From CAZIGK01 sp964538615 (GTDB lineage: Bacteria; Pseudomonadota; Alphaproteobacteria; Rickettsiales; RI-342), in contig CAZIGK010000039.1 in the NCBI GenBank assembly GCA_964538615.1, forward strand, positions 1-16,592: a stretch of 16,592 nucleotides of DNA. Reading direction: 5' to 3'. This document shows positions 7,333 through 14,350 of the stretch, piece by piece. The translations under genes were made by a program, and so were the position numbers. A model generated the notes under the pieces. The model did not search any database. It was not told where the DNA came from and saw only the letters and a program-made list of their open reading frames with translations. Each line of letters opens with the position of its first letter. Positions within the stretch are counted from its first letter, which is position 1.

Positions 7333-7352
7333 GCTGTACCGGTGCTGTACCG
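7333..7352 (+). repeat. Paired GCTGTACCG repeats, right end
   Basis: Two exact GCTGTACCG copies (7333-7341 and 7344-7352) have an 11-base period. Orientation and period match the pair at 5057-5076. They lie between the intact tRNA-Phe and the tRNA 5' fragment, about 80 bases from the right-hand core. Confidence 0.7.
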
Positions 7353-7433
7353 ACACATTTTTGAAAATTCAACCAACCGCACAACGCGTTGAATTTCCAA
7401 TCTTAACACCCACGCTGCCAGAGACAGGAACGT

Positions 7434-7474
7434 GGATTTTCAATCCCGTGCTCTACCGACTGAGCTACCTGAGC
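7434..7474 (-). pseudogene. 5' half of a disrupted tRNA-Phe-like gene
   Basis: Read on the minus strand from 7474: acceptor 5' strand GCTCAGG, TA, D arm GCTCAGTCGGTAGAGC, A, anticodon 5' strand CGGGA, loop TTGAAAA, then tRNA similarity ends after a few more bases (TCC at 7436-7434). The following sequence (CACGTTCC...) cannot form the T arm or close the acceptor. The acceptor strand is the exact complement needed by the 3' fragment at 4920-4926. The native tRNA promoter would lie to the right of 7474, next to this half. Confidence 0.8.
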
Positions 7475-7535
7475 ACAAAGGGGGCAACGCAGCATTCTGC
7501 GCGCACAATCGGGTAAGGGTCACTTGCATAACGGA

Positions 7536-7589
7536 TGCCGTGGCTCTTGGCAAGGCTTTTTTACAGCCATCCGCCATACAGCCACGGCA
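7536..7589. terminator. Inverted repeat downstream of the iron operon
   Basis: TGCCGTGGCT (7536-7545) and AGCCACGGCA (7580-7589) form a perfect 10-bp stem with a 34-base loop. It starts 9 bases after the FTR1 stop codon on the minus strand. It could end the iron-operon transcript, although no T-tract follows the stem on the minus strand. The large loop makes intrinsic termination uncertain. Confidence 0.45.
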
Positions 7590-7597
7590 CATCACCA

Positions 7598-8458
7598 TCA
7601 TACCGTAGGCACAGCCGCTGCCGCCACATTCGGCGCCATTTTCCGGCTACCAGAACGATAATATACCCCCCCCACTCCCAACAACACGGTCAGATACACC
7701 GCCAGCTCTACCGCACTGGGGCGCGCCGTATAACCCACCAATGTCTGCAATACCATGCCCACAGCACTCTCTTCTTCAAGTAGCGCAGAACTATCCCACA
7801 GGTTCTGGGTAAAATGGGAAATCACATCCGCCTGAATCAAAAACTGCACTCCCTGCGCGGCCAGCCCGGCCGCCAGCAAAATCAGCATCCAGCCCGTCAC
7901 CGCCAGCAAATGTTTCTGGGCAGCGCGCAACAGTCCGGCATAAAGCGCCGCACCCGCCAGCAGACCCAGTACCGCCCCGGTAACGCATCCACTCACAATT
8001 TGCGCCATAGATGCCTGCCCAATCATCAATTGCCCCTGCACAAATAACACCATCTCTGCCCCTTCCCGCAGAGTGGTTAATGCCACAATAAACACCAGCG
8101 CGTAGAGAGGCTTATCACCGCTTGTCACTTCCTGCCCTACCTGTCGCAAATGCTGTGTCAGTTCGCGCCCGTGTTTACGCATCCACAAGGCCGTCCAGCA
8201 AAGTAATGCCACCGCGGTGAACATCACTCCGGCGTTGAACACTTCCTGCCCAACCCCATCCATCATGTCACTAATCATATCCGTAGAGACGGCCAGCGCC
8301 GCAGAGCCCAATGCCCCCAACACCAACCCCGCTGCTATCAGCAGCAATCGCCCGGCCACACCGCGTGTGGCAGCCATCAGCACTCCCACAATCAGTGCAA
8401 TTTCCAGTATTTCCCGAAAAATAATAATCGCCGTAGCATTTAGTAATTGGGCAAGCAT
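7598..8458 (-). CDS. FTR1-family iron permease
   Basis: 286-residue inner-membrane protein of the FTR1/EfeU high-affinity iron transporter family, with about seven hydrophobic helices and normal length. The two diagnostic REXXE motifs are present: REILE at residues 15-19 in helix 1 and REGAE at 131-135 in helix 4. They line the iron path in the family, which imports iron, generally coupled to oxidation or to periplasmic partners. It is the last gene of a three-gene minus-strand set after a DUF6746-like protein and a cupredoxin-like protein, 118 bases from the latter. No ferroxidase domain (EfeB-type) is present nearby, so the cupredoxin-like partner may serve that role. The Fur-type box at 9567-9581 suggests induction under iron limitation. 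Confidence 0.93.
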   Translation of the reverse strand: MLAQLLNATAIIIFREILEIALIVGVLMAATRGVAGRLLLIAAGLVLGALGSAALAVSTDMISDMMDGVGQEVFNAGVMFTAVALLCWTALWMRKHGRELTQHLRQVGQEVTSGDKPLYALVFIVALTTLREGAEMVLFVQGQLMIGQASMAQIVSGCVTGAVLGLLAGAALYAGLLRAAQKHLLAVTGWMLILLAAGLAAQGVQFLIQADVISHFTQNLWDSSALLEEESAVGMVLQTLVGYTARPSAVELAVYLTVLLGVGGVYYRSGSRKMAPNVAAAAVPTV

Positions 8459-8576
8459 GGTCTGGTTCTTTGTTCCGTGTTATTCGCGTGTTTGGCATTT
8501 GCGTGCATGATACCCCACCCTCTATCACCCCTCGCCCTTTGTGCTGTGAGAAAAGGCACATGCACTCCCTTGGCAC

Positions 8577-8909
8577 TCACTTGGCAATCAGGTTGCCTTT
8601 GGCCGTCTCCATATTGAACTCTCCAAAAAAGTCATAGCTACCCGGCTCCAGAGGCCCCACAAAAATAACCGCTTTGCTGTTCCCCCGGATAATTTTTTCC
8701 CGCTTCATGCTATGGCTTTCAAACTCCTCCGGGGTCGGGTCATCATTATGTACCACCAGACGAATTTTCTGCCCTGCAGGCACGGTCACCTCCGCAGGCT
8801 CAAACCGATGGTTCTTGATATGCAAATCAACCTTTTCAGCGGCATGGGCACCCATTACAACTCCCATAGCCAACAATCCTGTGGCCCCCACAAGCACATT
8901 CTTGCGCAT
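8577..8909 (-). CDS. Periplasmic cupredoxin-like protein linked to FTR1
   Basis: 110 residues from the chosen ATG. AGGTGA lies about five bases upstream of this start, whereas an in-frame ATG at 8924 has no such site. The signal peptide is residues 1-23 (MRKNVLVGATGLLAMGVVMG, then AHA). The mature part is a single cupredoxin-type beta domain: VDLHIKNHRFEPAEVTVPAG, DDPTPEEFESHSMKREK, LEPGSYDFFGEF, then TAKGNLIAK. The FESH segment and FFGEF/TAKG ending are typical of cupredoxin-like proteins found beside FTR1 permeases and resemble the EfeO N-terminal domain. There is no cysteine in the mature chain, so a classical type 1 copper site is absent; His, Glu and Met residues may bind iron or copper. 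A role in delivering or oxidising iron for FTR1 is inferred. Confidence 0.85.
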   Translation of the reverse strand: MRKNVLVGATGLLAMGVVMGAHAAEKVDLHIKNHRFEPAEVTVPAGQKIRLVVHNDDPTPEEFESHSMKREKIIRGNSKAVIFVGPLEPGSYDFFGEFNMETAKGNLIAK

Positions 8910-8963
8910 GGCATCACCTTTCATCTATCATTTCACTGCACTTCCGGCGTAGTCACCGTCCAT

Positions 8964-9419
8964 TTACTGCCCAAATCCATCCAGCACCTTCTGGGTGGCT
9001 GCACCTAACGGCACGCGTATTTTTTTCAACTCTGCGGCATCATGATTTTCGGATGCATAATGCACGGCCTGCACCTGTTCATCCAGTTCATCGACTGCCG
9101 CGATATGAGCACCACTTCCCTGTGCGACATCACGCAAATACTCCACCACGGCTTCCAGTGTGTAGCTATGCTCATGGATTTTCTCCATGTCACCTGCTCC
9201 CAGCTCTTCTTTTTGGTAAATAAGCCCGACAATCGCCCCTTCGGCCTGCTTTAACTGGTAAAGCGCGCTTTGTTTATCCGCAATTTCTGGCGCGGCATAA
9301 TGCTGTACGGCGGCCTCTTTTTTCTGTTCCGCTTTATCCGCAGCCTCTTCCGCAAAGGCCGGAACAGATACCGCCAGCAATCCACCAAACACCAAAGCCA
9401 TCATCCACGTTGTACGCAT
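8964..9419 (-). CDS. DUF6746-like periplasmic protein of an iron-uptake operon
   Basis: 151 residues from the ATG at 9419, chosen because GGAG lies about eight bases upstream and a clean signal peptide (MRTTWMMALVFGGLLAVSVP, then AFA) follows. Upstream in-frame codons to 9521 would place the signal peptide internally and begin almost at the predicted transcription start. The mature protein is alpha-helical and Glu/Ala/Lys-rich. It has HYAAPEIADKQSALYQLKQA, GDMEKIHEHSYTLEAVVEYL and an ending rich in VHYASENHDAAELKK. The IHEHSYTLE and VHYASE elements resemble DUF6746 proteins, which I place with moderate confidence. It is first in the operon, 54 bases before the cupredoxin-like gene. Its biochemical role is unknown; His and Glu residues could bind metal. 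Confidence 0.75.
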   Translation of the reverse strand: MRTTWMMALVFGGLLAVSVPAFAEEAADKAEQKKEAAVQHYAAPEIADKQSALYQLKQAEGAIVGLIYQKEELGAGDMEKIHEHSYTLEAVVEYLRDVAQGSGAHIAAVDELDEQVQAVHYASENHDAAELKKIRVPLGAATQKVLDGFGQ

Positions 9420-9533
9420 ACCCGTCACTCCATATTTTTCTAAGCAGACCGTAAGACCTGCCATCCGTGTACCGCTAAACTCTTGCCATTCTATGATGCA
9501 TCCGTCCACCCGATGCGCCATTCTGACGCAAAA

Positions 9534-9581
9534 ACTATAGCCAGCTTCCGACCCCGCGTCAAAAACAAATGATACTCATTT
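9534..9581 (-). promoter_or_regulatory. Iron-operon promoter with Fur-type box
   Basis: On the minus strand, TTGACG (9562-9557) and TATAGT (9539-9534) are separated by exactly 17 bases, a near-consensus sigma-70 promoter. Four bases upstream of the -35 lies the palindrome AAATGA-TAC-TCATTT (9567-9581), which resembles Fur/ferric-uptake boxes (repeated ATGATA/TCATT units). Transcription would start near 9527, leaving a leader of about 108 bases before the ATG at 9419. Binding by Fur rather than another iron regulator is inferred from the downstream FTR1 operon. Confidence 0.75.
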
Positions 9582-9595
9582 GCATTACAGGCGGG

Positions 9596-10744
9596 TTATT
9601 TTCCGGGGCTATGAACCTGCCCTCGCGCAAACTCGCGGATAGATTGCTCATACAAGGCCTTATCCACGTCACTGGCCGCACGCAAGGCTAACGCTCCTTC
9701 TTCTTTTGTCTGTACGGCTCGCAGCACACCTGCGTGTTTTTCTGCATGCGGCTGGTACCCTCGCGCCACAATAGCCGCAAATATCTCATAGCCCAGCCTG
9801 TCAGCAGCTCCCGCCGGAGGCTGCGCCATCTTCATGGCCTCGTCGTGAGGAGAAGGAGCTGTCTCACGGTATCCCCGTTCATGGGTCACCGCGTTATAGG
9901 TGTCCAGTGCCGTCAACAATCGCACCACCGCAGGGGGAGATTCCAGCTCTTCAGGGTATTTGGGATGATGGTTACGCACCATCGCATAGATGCGGTGATA
10001 GGCATCCCCGGATATAAATCCTTCCTGATGCAGGAACATCAGATTCTCTGCTGAAATACGGGAATGCTGCTTGATGATATTAAAGTTCTGGCTATCCAAC
10101 TCTTTTTCGGCGGTTCCATGCTGTTTTAGCTTGCCCGCATAAAGCACCGGCTCCGGCACCGCCAGCTTACCGCTGTCATGCAACAATGCGGCCACCGCCA
10201 GTTCCCACAAACCCTGTGGCATGGGCTGTTGCAGCCCTAGTTGCGCCTGCTCTGCTGGCGTTGCGGCCATGACCAACCCCACCAAATCCGCCGTGACGGT
10301 CAGAATATGCACATAGGTTTCCGGACGAACATGGCCTCCGTGATGATCAGCCGCAAACGCGCCCAGCATTTGCTCCACATAGGCCGCCAGCCTGCCTCCG
10401 CCCTCTTGCATCATGCCAGTAAATACCGCCCGCACGGCCTCTTGCCGGTCATAGTTTCCATCACCGCTCCTTGCGGGCAATTGCTGCTCCATCATGCGCC
10501 ACAGCAACTGCAAATGCGGGTAATCCGGCAGCAACCCCGCTGATTCCTCATCCACCCCGTACGAGGGATGCCCGCTGTTGCGGCTTTGCAAAGCCATGTC
10601 AACTGCCTCTTTCAGAGGCCGAAACGCCTCAACAATCGCCTGTCGGGATAAAATTTTGACGACCTGACGTCCCGCATCATAGGTCTGCGCCATGTAAGCT
10701 TCAAAAACCTGCCGGAATACTCGCTTCGGCTGCTGCTGTGCCAT
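9596..10744 (-). CDS. HD-GYP-like phosphohydrolase with a shortened GYP region
   Basis: 382-residue cytoplasmic protein. The N-terminal 135 residues are not recognised. Residues about 140-330 form an HD domain in HD-GYP order: His146, LLHDSGKLAVPE with His189-Asp190 and Lys193, KQHSRISAENL with His227, NHHPKYPEEL with His259-His260, then TALDTYNAVTHERGYRE with Asp281. This reproduces the metal-binding ligands of HD-GYP cyclic-di-GMP phosphodiesterases. However, the signature HHE...GxGYP loop is shortened to HHPKYPEEL, so cyclic-di-GMP specificity is doubtful. The domain end, with DEAMKMAQPPAGAADRLGYE onward, fits the family. No receiver, PAS or membrane segment is present. A metal-dependent phosphohydrolase is likely; the substrate is open. 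It is transcribed alone, with the Fur-type box starting just after its stop. Confidence 0.8.
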   Translation of the reverse strand: MAQQQPKRVFRQVFEAYMAQTYDAGRQVVKILSRQAIVEAFRPLKEAVDMALQSRNSGHPSYGVDEESAGLLPDYPHLQLLWRMMEQQLPARSGDGNYDRQEAVRAVFTGMMQEGGGRLAAYVEQMLGAFAADHHGGHVRPETYVHILTVTADLVGLVMAATPAEQAQLGLQQPMPQGLWELAVAALLHDSGKLAVPEPVLYAGKLKQHGTAEKELDSQNFNIIKQHSRISAENLMFLHQEGFISGDAYHRIYAMVRNHHPKYPEELESPPAVVRLLTALDTYNAVTHERGYRETAPSPHDEAMKMAQPPAGAADRLGYEIFAAIVARGYQPHAEKHAGVLRAVQTKEEGALALRAASDVDKALYEQSIREFARGQVHSPGK

Positions 10745-10815
10745 GATTGATAATCCCTGTTTACGGTATTTTTTTATAAGAAATATTACCGCAAAACGTA
10801 TAAAGGGACGATTAA

Positions 10816-10846
10816 GGCCACGCCAAAAAGAGGGTTTTTACAGGCC
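10816..10846. terminator. Weak hairpin between serB and the HD-domain gene
   Basis: GGCC at 10816-10819 and 10843-10846 bracket an AAAAA-GAGGG-TTTTT hairpin just downstream of the serB stop on the minus strand. It could end serB transcription. It may equally be chance in an AT-rich 107-base spacer that also holds the HD-gene promoter. Confidence 0.3.
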
Positions 10847-10851
10847 GCGTA

Positions 10852-11766
10852 TTATGCGATTTCAGCAGGCCGCAACCCCTGCGCCCAAAGCAAAGTGGTT
10901 AAATCCGTGTAGCGAATATCCGCATCCACCACATCCAATACCATCGGTTTGGCATAATACCCCACCCCCAGCCCGGCTCCACTCAGCATCGGAATGTCAT
11001 TGGCGCCATCACCAATCGCCAGCGATTGACCCGCATCCAACCCCAACCGCAATAGCTGTTGATGCAACTGCTGTAGCTTGGCTTCCTGCCCCAAAATCGG
11101 CGGCACGACCTTCCCCGTGAGCTGACCCTGTGCCCATTCCAGTTCATTGGCATGATGCTCATGAAACCCGCATCGCTCAGCAATGGCTTGCGTAAAGGCG
11201 GTAAAACCGCCGGAGACCAAAACACAATGTGCGCCATGCGCACGCATGGTTCTGACCAATAATTCAGCTCCAGGATTCAACTGAATCCGCTCCTGTAGCA
11301 GACGCTCAATCACCTCTACCGACAACCCCTGCAACAACGCCACCCGTTCTGTCAACGCACTGGCAAAGTCCAGTTCTCCGCGCATCGCACGCTCTGTAAT
11401 GGCAGCCACCTTGTCGCGCAAGCCACATTCTGCCGCCAGTTCATCAATACATTCCTGTCCAATAATGGTTGAATCCATATCGGAGAGCAGCAGTTTTTTC
11501 TGTCGTGCGGCACTGGGTTGCAATACATAATCATAGCGGCGGCTTTCCCGATACAATTCCAGCCGCCCTTTCATTTCCTCCAGCACGCCCTGCGCAAAGT
11601 GAATATCCAGCACGCGCCCCGCCTGCGGGCGGGAGAAATGCATATCCACCGCGCCAAACATTGCCAGTAAGTGCCCTGTCTCCTGTTCGATATACCACAA
11701 CCCATCATCCGATGTTTCCGCCGTGACAATGGTCAGACAGTACGGTAGAGCATCAGGGTAAGACAT
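10852..11766 (-). CDS. serB: Phosphoserine phosphatase
   Basis: 304 residues from the ATG at 11766; a TTG two codons upstream (11772) is an alternative start. The enzyme hydrolyses O-phosphoserine to serine, the last step of serine synthesis. The C-terminal HAD domain has DMDST (residues 96-100; nucleophile Asp96), the VSGGF motif at 184-188, the catalytic Lys in the GQEAKLQQL segment and GDGANDIPML (252-261). The capping region contains QECIDELAAECG and RAMRGELDFASAL, typical of SerB. The N-terminal 85 residues form the ACT-like regulatory half found in longer SerB proteins. It is divergent from miaA, with about 40 bases between the start codons, so the promoters must overlap. No good ribosome-binding site is visible. 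Confidence 0.95.
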   Translation of the reverse strand: MSYPDALPYCLTIVTAETSDDGLWYIEQETGHLLAMFGAVDMHFSRPQAGRVLDIHFAQGVLEEMKGRLELYRESRRYDYVLQPSAARQKKLLLSDMDSTIIGQECIDELAAECGLRDKVAAITERAMRGELDFASALTERVALLQGLSVEVIERLLQERIQLNPGAELLVRTMRAHGAHCVLVSGGFTAFTQAIAERCGFHEHHANELEWAQGQLTGKVVPPILGQEAKLQQLHQQLLRLGLDAGQSLAIGDGANDIPMLSGAGLGVGYYAKPMVLDVVDADIRYTDLTTLLWAQGLRPAEIA

Positions 11767-11806
11767 GGTCAACGCATCACAACAAGGTTAAAGGGGAACC
11801 GACACC

Positions 11807-12772
11807 GTGGCCTCAGCAGTGCCTCCCATTATGGTTGTCAGCGGCTCAACAGCAAGTGGAAAATCTGCGCTGGCAATGGCCTTGGCGCAAAAGGTCAACG
11901 GCTGGGTCATCAATGCAGACAGCAAACAGGTCTATCAGGAACTGCGTATCCTCTCTGCCCGCCCCACCGAGGAGGAAGAGGCCGCCGTTGCGCATACACT
12001 CTATGGCTATGTCCGTGGGGATACCGCCTACTCCGCTGGCGCATGGATGCGCGACTGCCTACAAAAAATCCGTCAGGCGCAAGCCGTGGGCGCTACGCCC
12101 ATTCTCACGGGCGGTAGCGGTCTCTACCTACAGGCCTTACTCTATGGTCTGGTCGAGATCCCCCCTGTCAGCGAGGCCATACAACAAGACACCAGACAGC
12201 ACTATGCCAGACATGGGCTTGCATGGTTGCAACAACAGGTACAAACCACCGATCCTGAACTATGGAAAAAAACTGACCCACAAAACCCCATGCGCCTCCT
12301 ACGCGCACTGGAAGTCTTTCGTCAAACAGGCAAGCCGCTTAGTCAGTGGCAGGCGGAAACTCCTCCCCCCAGCCTCTCTTCGCAGCAGGTGCGCTGTGTT
12401 TTCCTGTTGCCACAACGCGATTGGCTTTACCGCCGGATCAACAAACGGTTTGAACAAATGCTCAACGAAGGGGTCGAAGCGGAAATACAATCCCTGCTTA
12501 CGCATGGTTACCCAACCGATAGCCCGGTCATGAAAGCCCATGGCGTACCAGAGTTTATCCGTTATTTTGCGGGTCAGGCCAATAAACAGGAAACCTTCGA
12601 GCGGGTACAACAGGTCACCCGCCACTACGCCAAACGGCAAGTGACCTGGTACCGCCACCAATGGGCATCTTCTCCCCTGCCATGGCACAGTCTGGATCCA
12701 TGCCAACAATCACAGGAGACCATGCTGCAATATCTGCTCACACTCGCCAACGCGCCCGCAGATAATCCATAA
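11807..12772 (+). CDS. miaA: tRNA dimethylallyltransferase
   Basis: 321 residues starting at GTG, with AAGGGG ten bases upstream; an ATG at 11831 is a less favoured alternative. The enzyme transfers dimethylallyl from its diphosphate to N6 of A37 in tRNAs that read codons starting with U. The P-loop GSTASGKS (13-20), NADSKQVY (36-43, catalytic Asp38), SARPTEEE (50-57) and GGSGLY (102-107) are all intact. The KAHGVPEF segment and the late RHYAKRQVTWYR motif complete the family pattern. The tRNA-Phe at 7229-7304 has the A36-A37-A38 target. Its last 35 bases overlap the 3' end of the convergent LamG-like gene. It is divergent from serB. Confidence 0.97.
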   Translation: MASAVPPIMVVSGSTASGKSALAMALAQKVNGWVINADSKQVYQELRILSARPTEEEEAAVAHTLYGYVRGDTAYSAGAWMRDCLQKIRQAQAVGATPILTGGSGLYLQALLYGLVEIPPVSEAIQQDTRQHYARHGLAWLQQQVQTTDPELWKKTDPQNPMRLLRALEVFRQTGKPLSQWQAETPPPSLSSQQVRCVFLLPQRDWLYRRINKRFEQMLNEGVEAEIQSLLTHGYPTDSPVMKAHGVPEFIRYFAGQANKQETFERVQQVTRHYAKRQVTWYRHQWASSPLPWHSLDPCQQSQETMLQYLLTLANAPADNP

Positions 12773-13502
12773 TTCCATATATTTCAGGCAAACTCAGCTC
12801 CCTATCAAACAACACGTACTCTCCCAGCTTGCCATCATAGCCCAACATTATCTCCAGCGTATTATGTACCGTCGTCATCGCGGCAGGTGCAAAATTACTG
12901 GCAGCGGTGACACCTCCACTGGTCAACGTTAATGGAATAGATTGATGGTTCTTCCATAACTGACTCCCGGAAGCGCCCACCCGGAAAGCGCAGACAAACG
13001 CCTCGCCAGCCGCCCAGTCAAACACCCCTTCTGCGGCACCCAGTCGCGGTTGGGTACCGCCTGCACCCGTTGCCGCAAACACAAAGGTCTCCCCCTGAAA
13101 GCTTCCAGTCAATCCACCGGCAAACCAGACATTGCTGATGCGTGCCACCGTCGCCAGTCCTTGTGTATCGGCTTGCCCGGCAAAGGTCGGCTGAACAACC
13201 AATAAACAGGTTAAAGCCGTTGCACTGGCAATACCGGTCACACTTGTTCCCAAAACATCGGTCACATCCCAATGCAGGCAAGGCAATCCTCTCAACCCTG
13301 TCGCCTGATACAAGGGTTGCTTGCTCGTATCTGCCTGCGTCATCGCCACCCCGGTCTGTATACTCTGCCAACTACTCACGCGCTGATTGCCATCCATCGT
13401 CAGGCTGGATAGATTTCTGGCATCTAAATGAACCCGTACATTGGCTAACAATGCAGGGGGCACCCCTTGTGGGTTCTGAAACAATGATAAACAGGGCTGC
13501 AT
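12738..13502 (-). CDS. Concanavalin A/LamG-like domain protein
   Basis: 254 residues from the ATG at 13502, which has AAAGGA about ten bases upstream; a TTG at 13523 is an alternative. No signal peptide is seen. The sequence is rich in short beta segments. It ends with GYDGKLGEYVLFDRELSLPE followed by IYGIMDYLRARWRV, the closing pattern of LamG/concanavalin-like jelly-roll domains in which an ornament-type lectin fold is followed by LSxxEI..I..YL. The start (LLANVRVHLDARNLSSLTMD, then GNQRVSSWQ) also fits such domains, which often occur in phage tail or secreted carbohydrate-binding proteins. The ligand is unknown. The last 35 bases overlap miaA in antisense orientation. Confidence 0.75.
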   Translation of the reverse strand: MQPCLSLFQNPQGVPPALLANVRVHLDARNLSSLTMDGNQRVSSWQSIQTGVAMTQADTSKQPLYQATGLRGLPCLHWDVTDVLGTSVTGIASATALTCLLVVQPTFAGQADTQGLATVARISNVWFAGGLTGSFQGETFVFAATGAGGTQPRLGAAEGVFDWAAGEAFVCAFRVGASGSQLWKNHQSIPLTLTSGGVTAASNFAPAAMTTVHNTLEIMLGYDGKLGEYVLFDRELSLPEIYGIMDYLRARWRV

Positions 13503-13663
13503 GACACGCTCATCCTTTCGCAATACACCTCAATGATGCGCTGAGTCTGCGATGATTCATGCCTTATCGGAAGGGGGGTATATCCTAACCATAAGAGATA
13601 GAGGCCAATACCACCCACCCGCAGAGAACCCTGTCCCTATGCGTTATAACGTGCGTCTAAACG

Positions 13664-14350
13664 TTACCGCTGCCAGCGTTCCGCTTCCCGGCGCGGCGCA
13701 TAACGGGAATCCGGCAATACCCGATACCCCAGTTTGGACGGGCGGGGATTCAGCGGAATCGTCTGAACAGATGGCTGAGGCTGATACCCCTCTGCCGCAG
13801 CATATTCCTGAGGGGCAGCGGTCTGTTCCTGATACATATCGCCATAGCCTACCTGCACCTGTTCCATGGGCATCGGCTCTGCCATCGCGGGGGGCATAGC
13901 AGGTGGTTGCATTGGCTCATGTGTCATCGGTGCGGGCTGTTGCCCCATTTCCATGGCATAATAATCCGCCTGCGGAGCAGGCATCATCGGCGGCATCGGT
14001 GCAGCCATCACGGGTGCAGCCATCGGCTGATCGATTGGGGCTGGCGGCATCGGCTGGCTATTGACAAACGGCTCCTGAACAGGTGCGCCCATAGAATCCG
14101 GCGCATAAGCATACTGACCCGGTGCAGGAGGGGGCACCAGAGGCATCGGGGCACTCTGTGCCGGAACCACCGCCGCACCTTCTTCCACATCCGGTTCATA
14201 AGGGGTGGCATTGCGCATAGGCGCCCGACGACCACTATGCACCGAATCCGTACCATAATTCGGCTTGGAAAAAGGGTTGCTGGGCGCGCAGGCGCTCAGG
14301 CTACCGGCCATCACAACCCATGCTACTGTTCGGTACCATTTCTGCGCCAT
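13664..14350 (-). CDS. Proline/methionine-rich lipoprotein of unknown function
   Basis: 228-residue predicted lipoprotein. The signal sequence MAQKWYRTVAWVVMAGSLSA ends in the lipobox LSAC with Cys21 as the lipidation site. The mature chain is low-complexity and probably disordered. It is dominated by Pro, Ala, Met, Gln and Tyr, with recurrent MPPAP, PMAAP and PPAMP motifs over about residues 65-160. A more ordered C-terminus (IPLNPRPSKLGYRVLPDSRY, then APRREAERWQR) may be a functional end. The spacing Gly-Tyr-Arg-Val-Leu-Pro looks conserved-like, but I cannot name a family. Ser17 and Ala20 before the Cys do not indicate inner or outer membrane sorting. It is divergent from phaC. Confidence 0.75.
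   Translation of the reverse strand: MAQKWYRTVAWVVMAGSLSACAPSNPFSKPNYGTDSVHSGRRAPMRNATPYEPDVEEGAAVVPAQSAPMPLVPPPAPGQYAYAPDSMGAPVQEPFVNSQPMPPAPIDQPMAAPVMAAPMPPMMPAPQADYYAMEMGQQPAPMTHEPMQPPAMPPAMAEPMPMEQVQVGYGDMYQEQTAAPQEYAAAEGYQPQPSVQTIPLNPRPSKLGYRVLPDSRYAPRREAERWQR

Larger units (their letters stand above)
4961..7433. mobile_element. Putative small integrative element inserted in a tRNA-Phe anticodon loop (no integrase)
   Basis: The segment lies exactly between two tRNA halves whose acceptor strands are complementary (GCTCAGG and CCTGAGC). The short shared sequence GGATTTTCA at both junctions (4951-4959 and 7434-7442) is the candidate crossover core. Paired GCTGTACCG repeats lie about 97 bases inside the left core and about 80 bases inside the right core, as arm-type integrase sites would. 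Contents are one CDS (DUF6356-like/FAD oxidoreductase), one intact tRNA-Phe and hairpins. No integrase or transposase is present, so it may be an immobile remnant or be mobilised in trans. Alternatives are decay after tRNA duplication or a shrunken larger island. Confidence 0.6.

Noticed and set aside
4961..7433. Defence system or CRISPR array inside the insert
   Set aside because: No nuclease, toxin, reverse transcriptase, Cas protein or regularly spaced repeat array is visible. The only protein is an FAD/NAD(P) oxidoreductase.
9420..9521. 34-codon N-terminal extension of the DUF6746-like gene
   Set aside because: It would bury the signal peptide and start within a few bases of the predicted transcription start. 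The internal ATG at 9419 has a GGAG site and a clean signal peptide.
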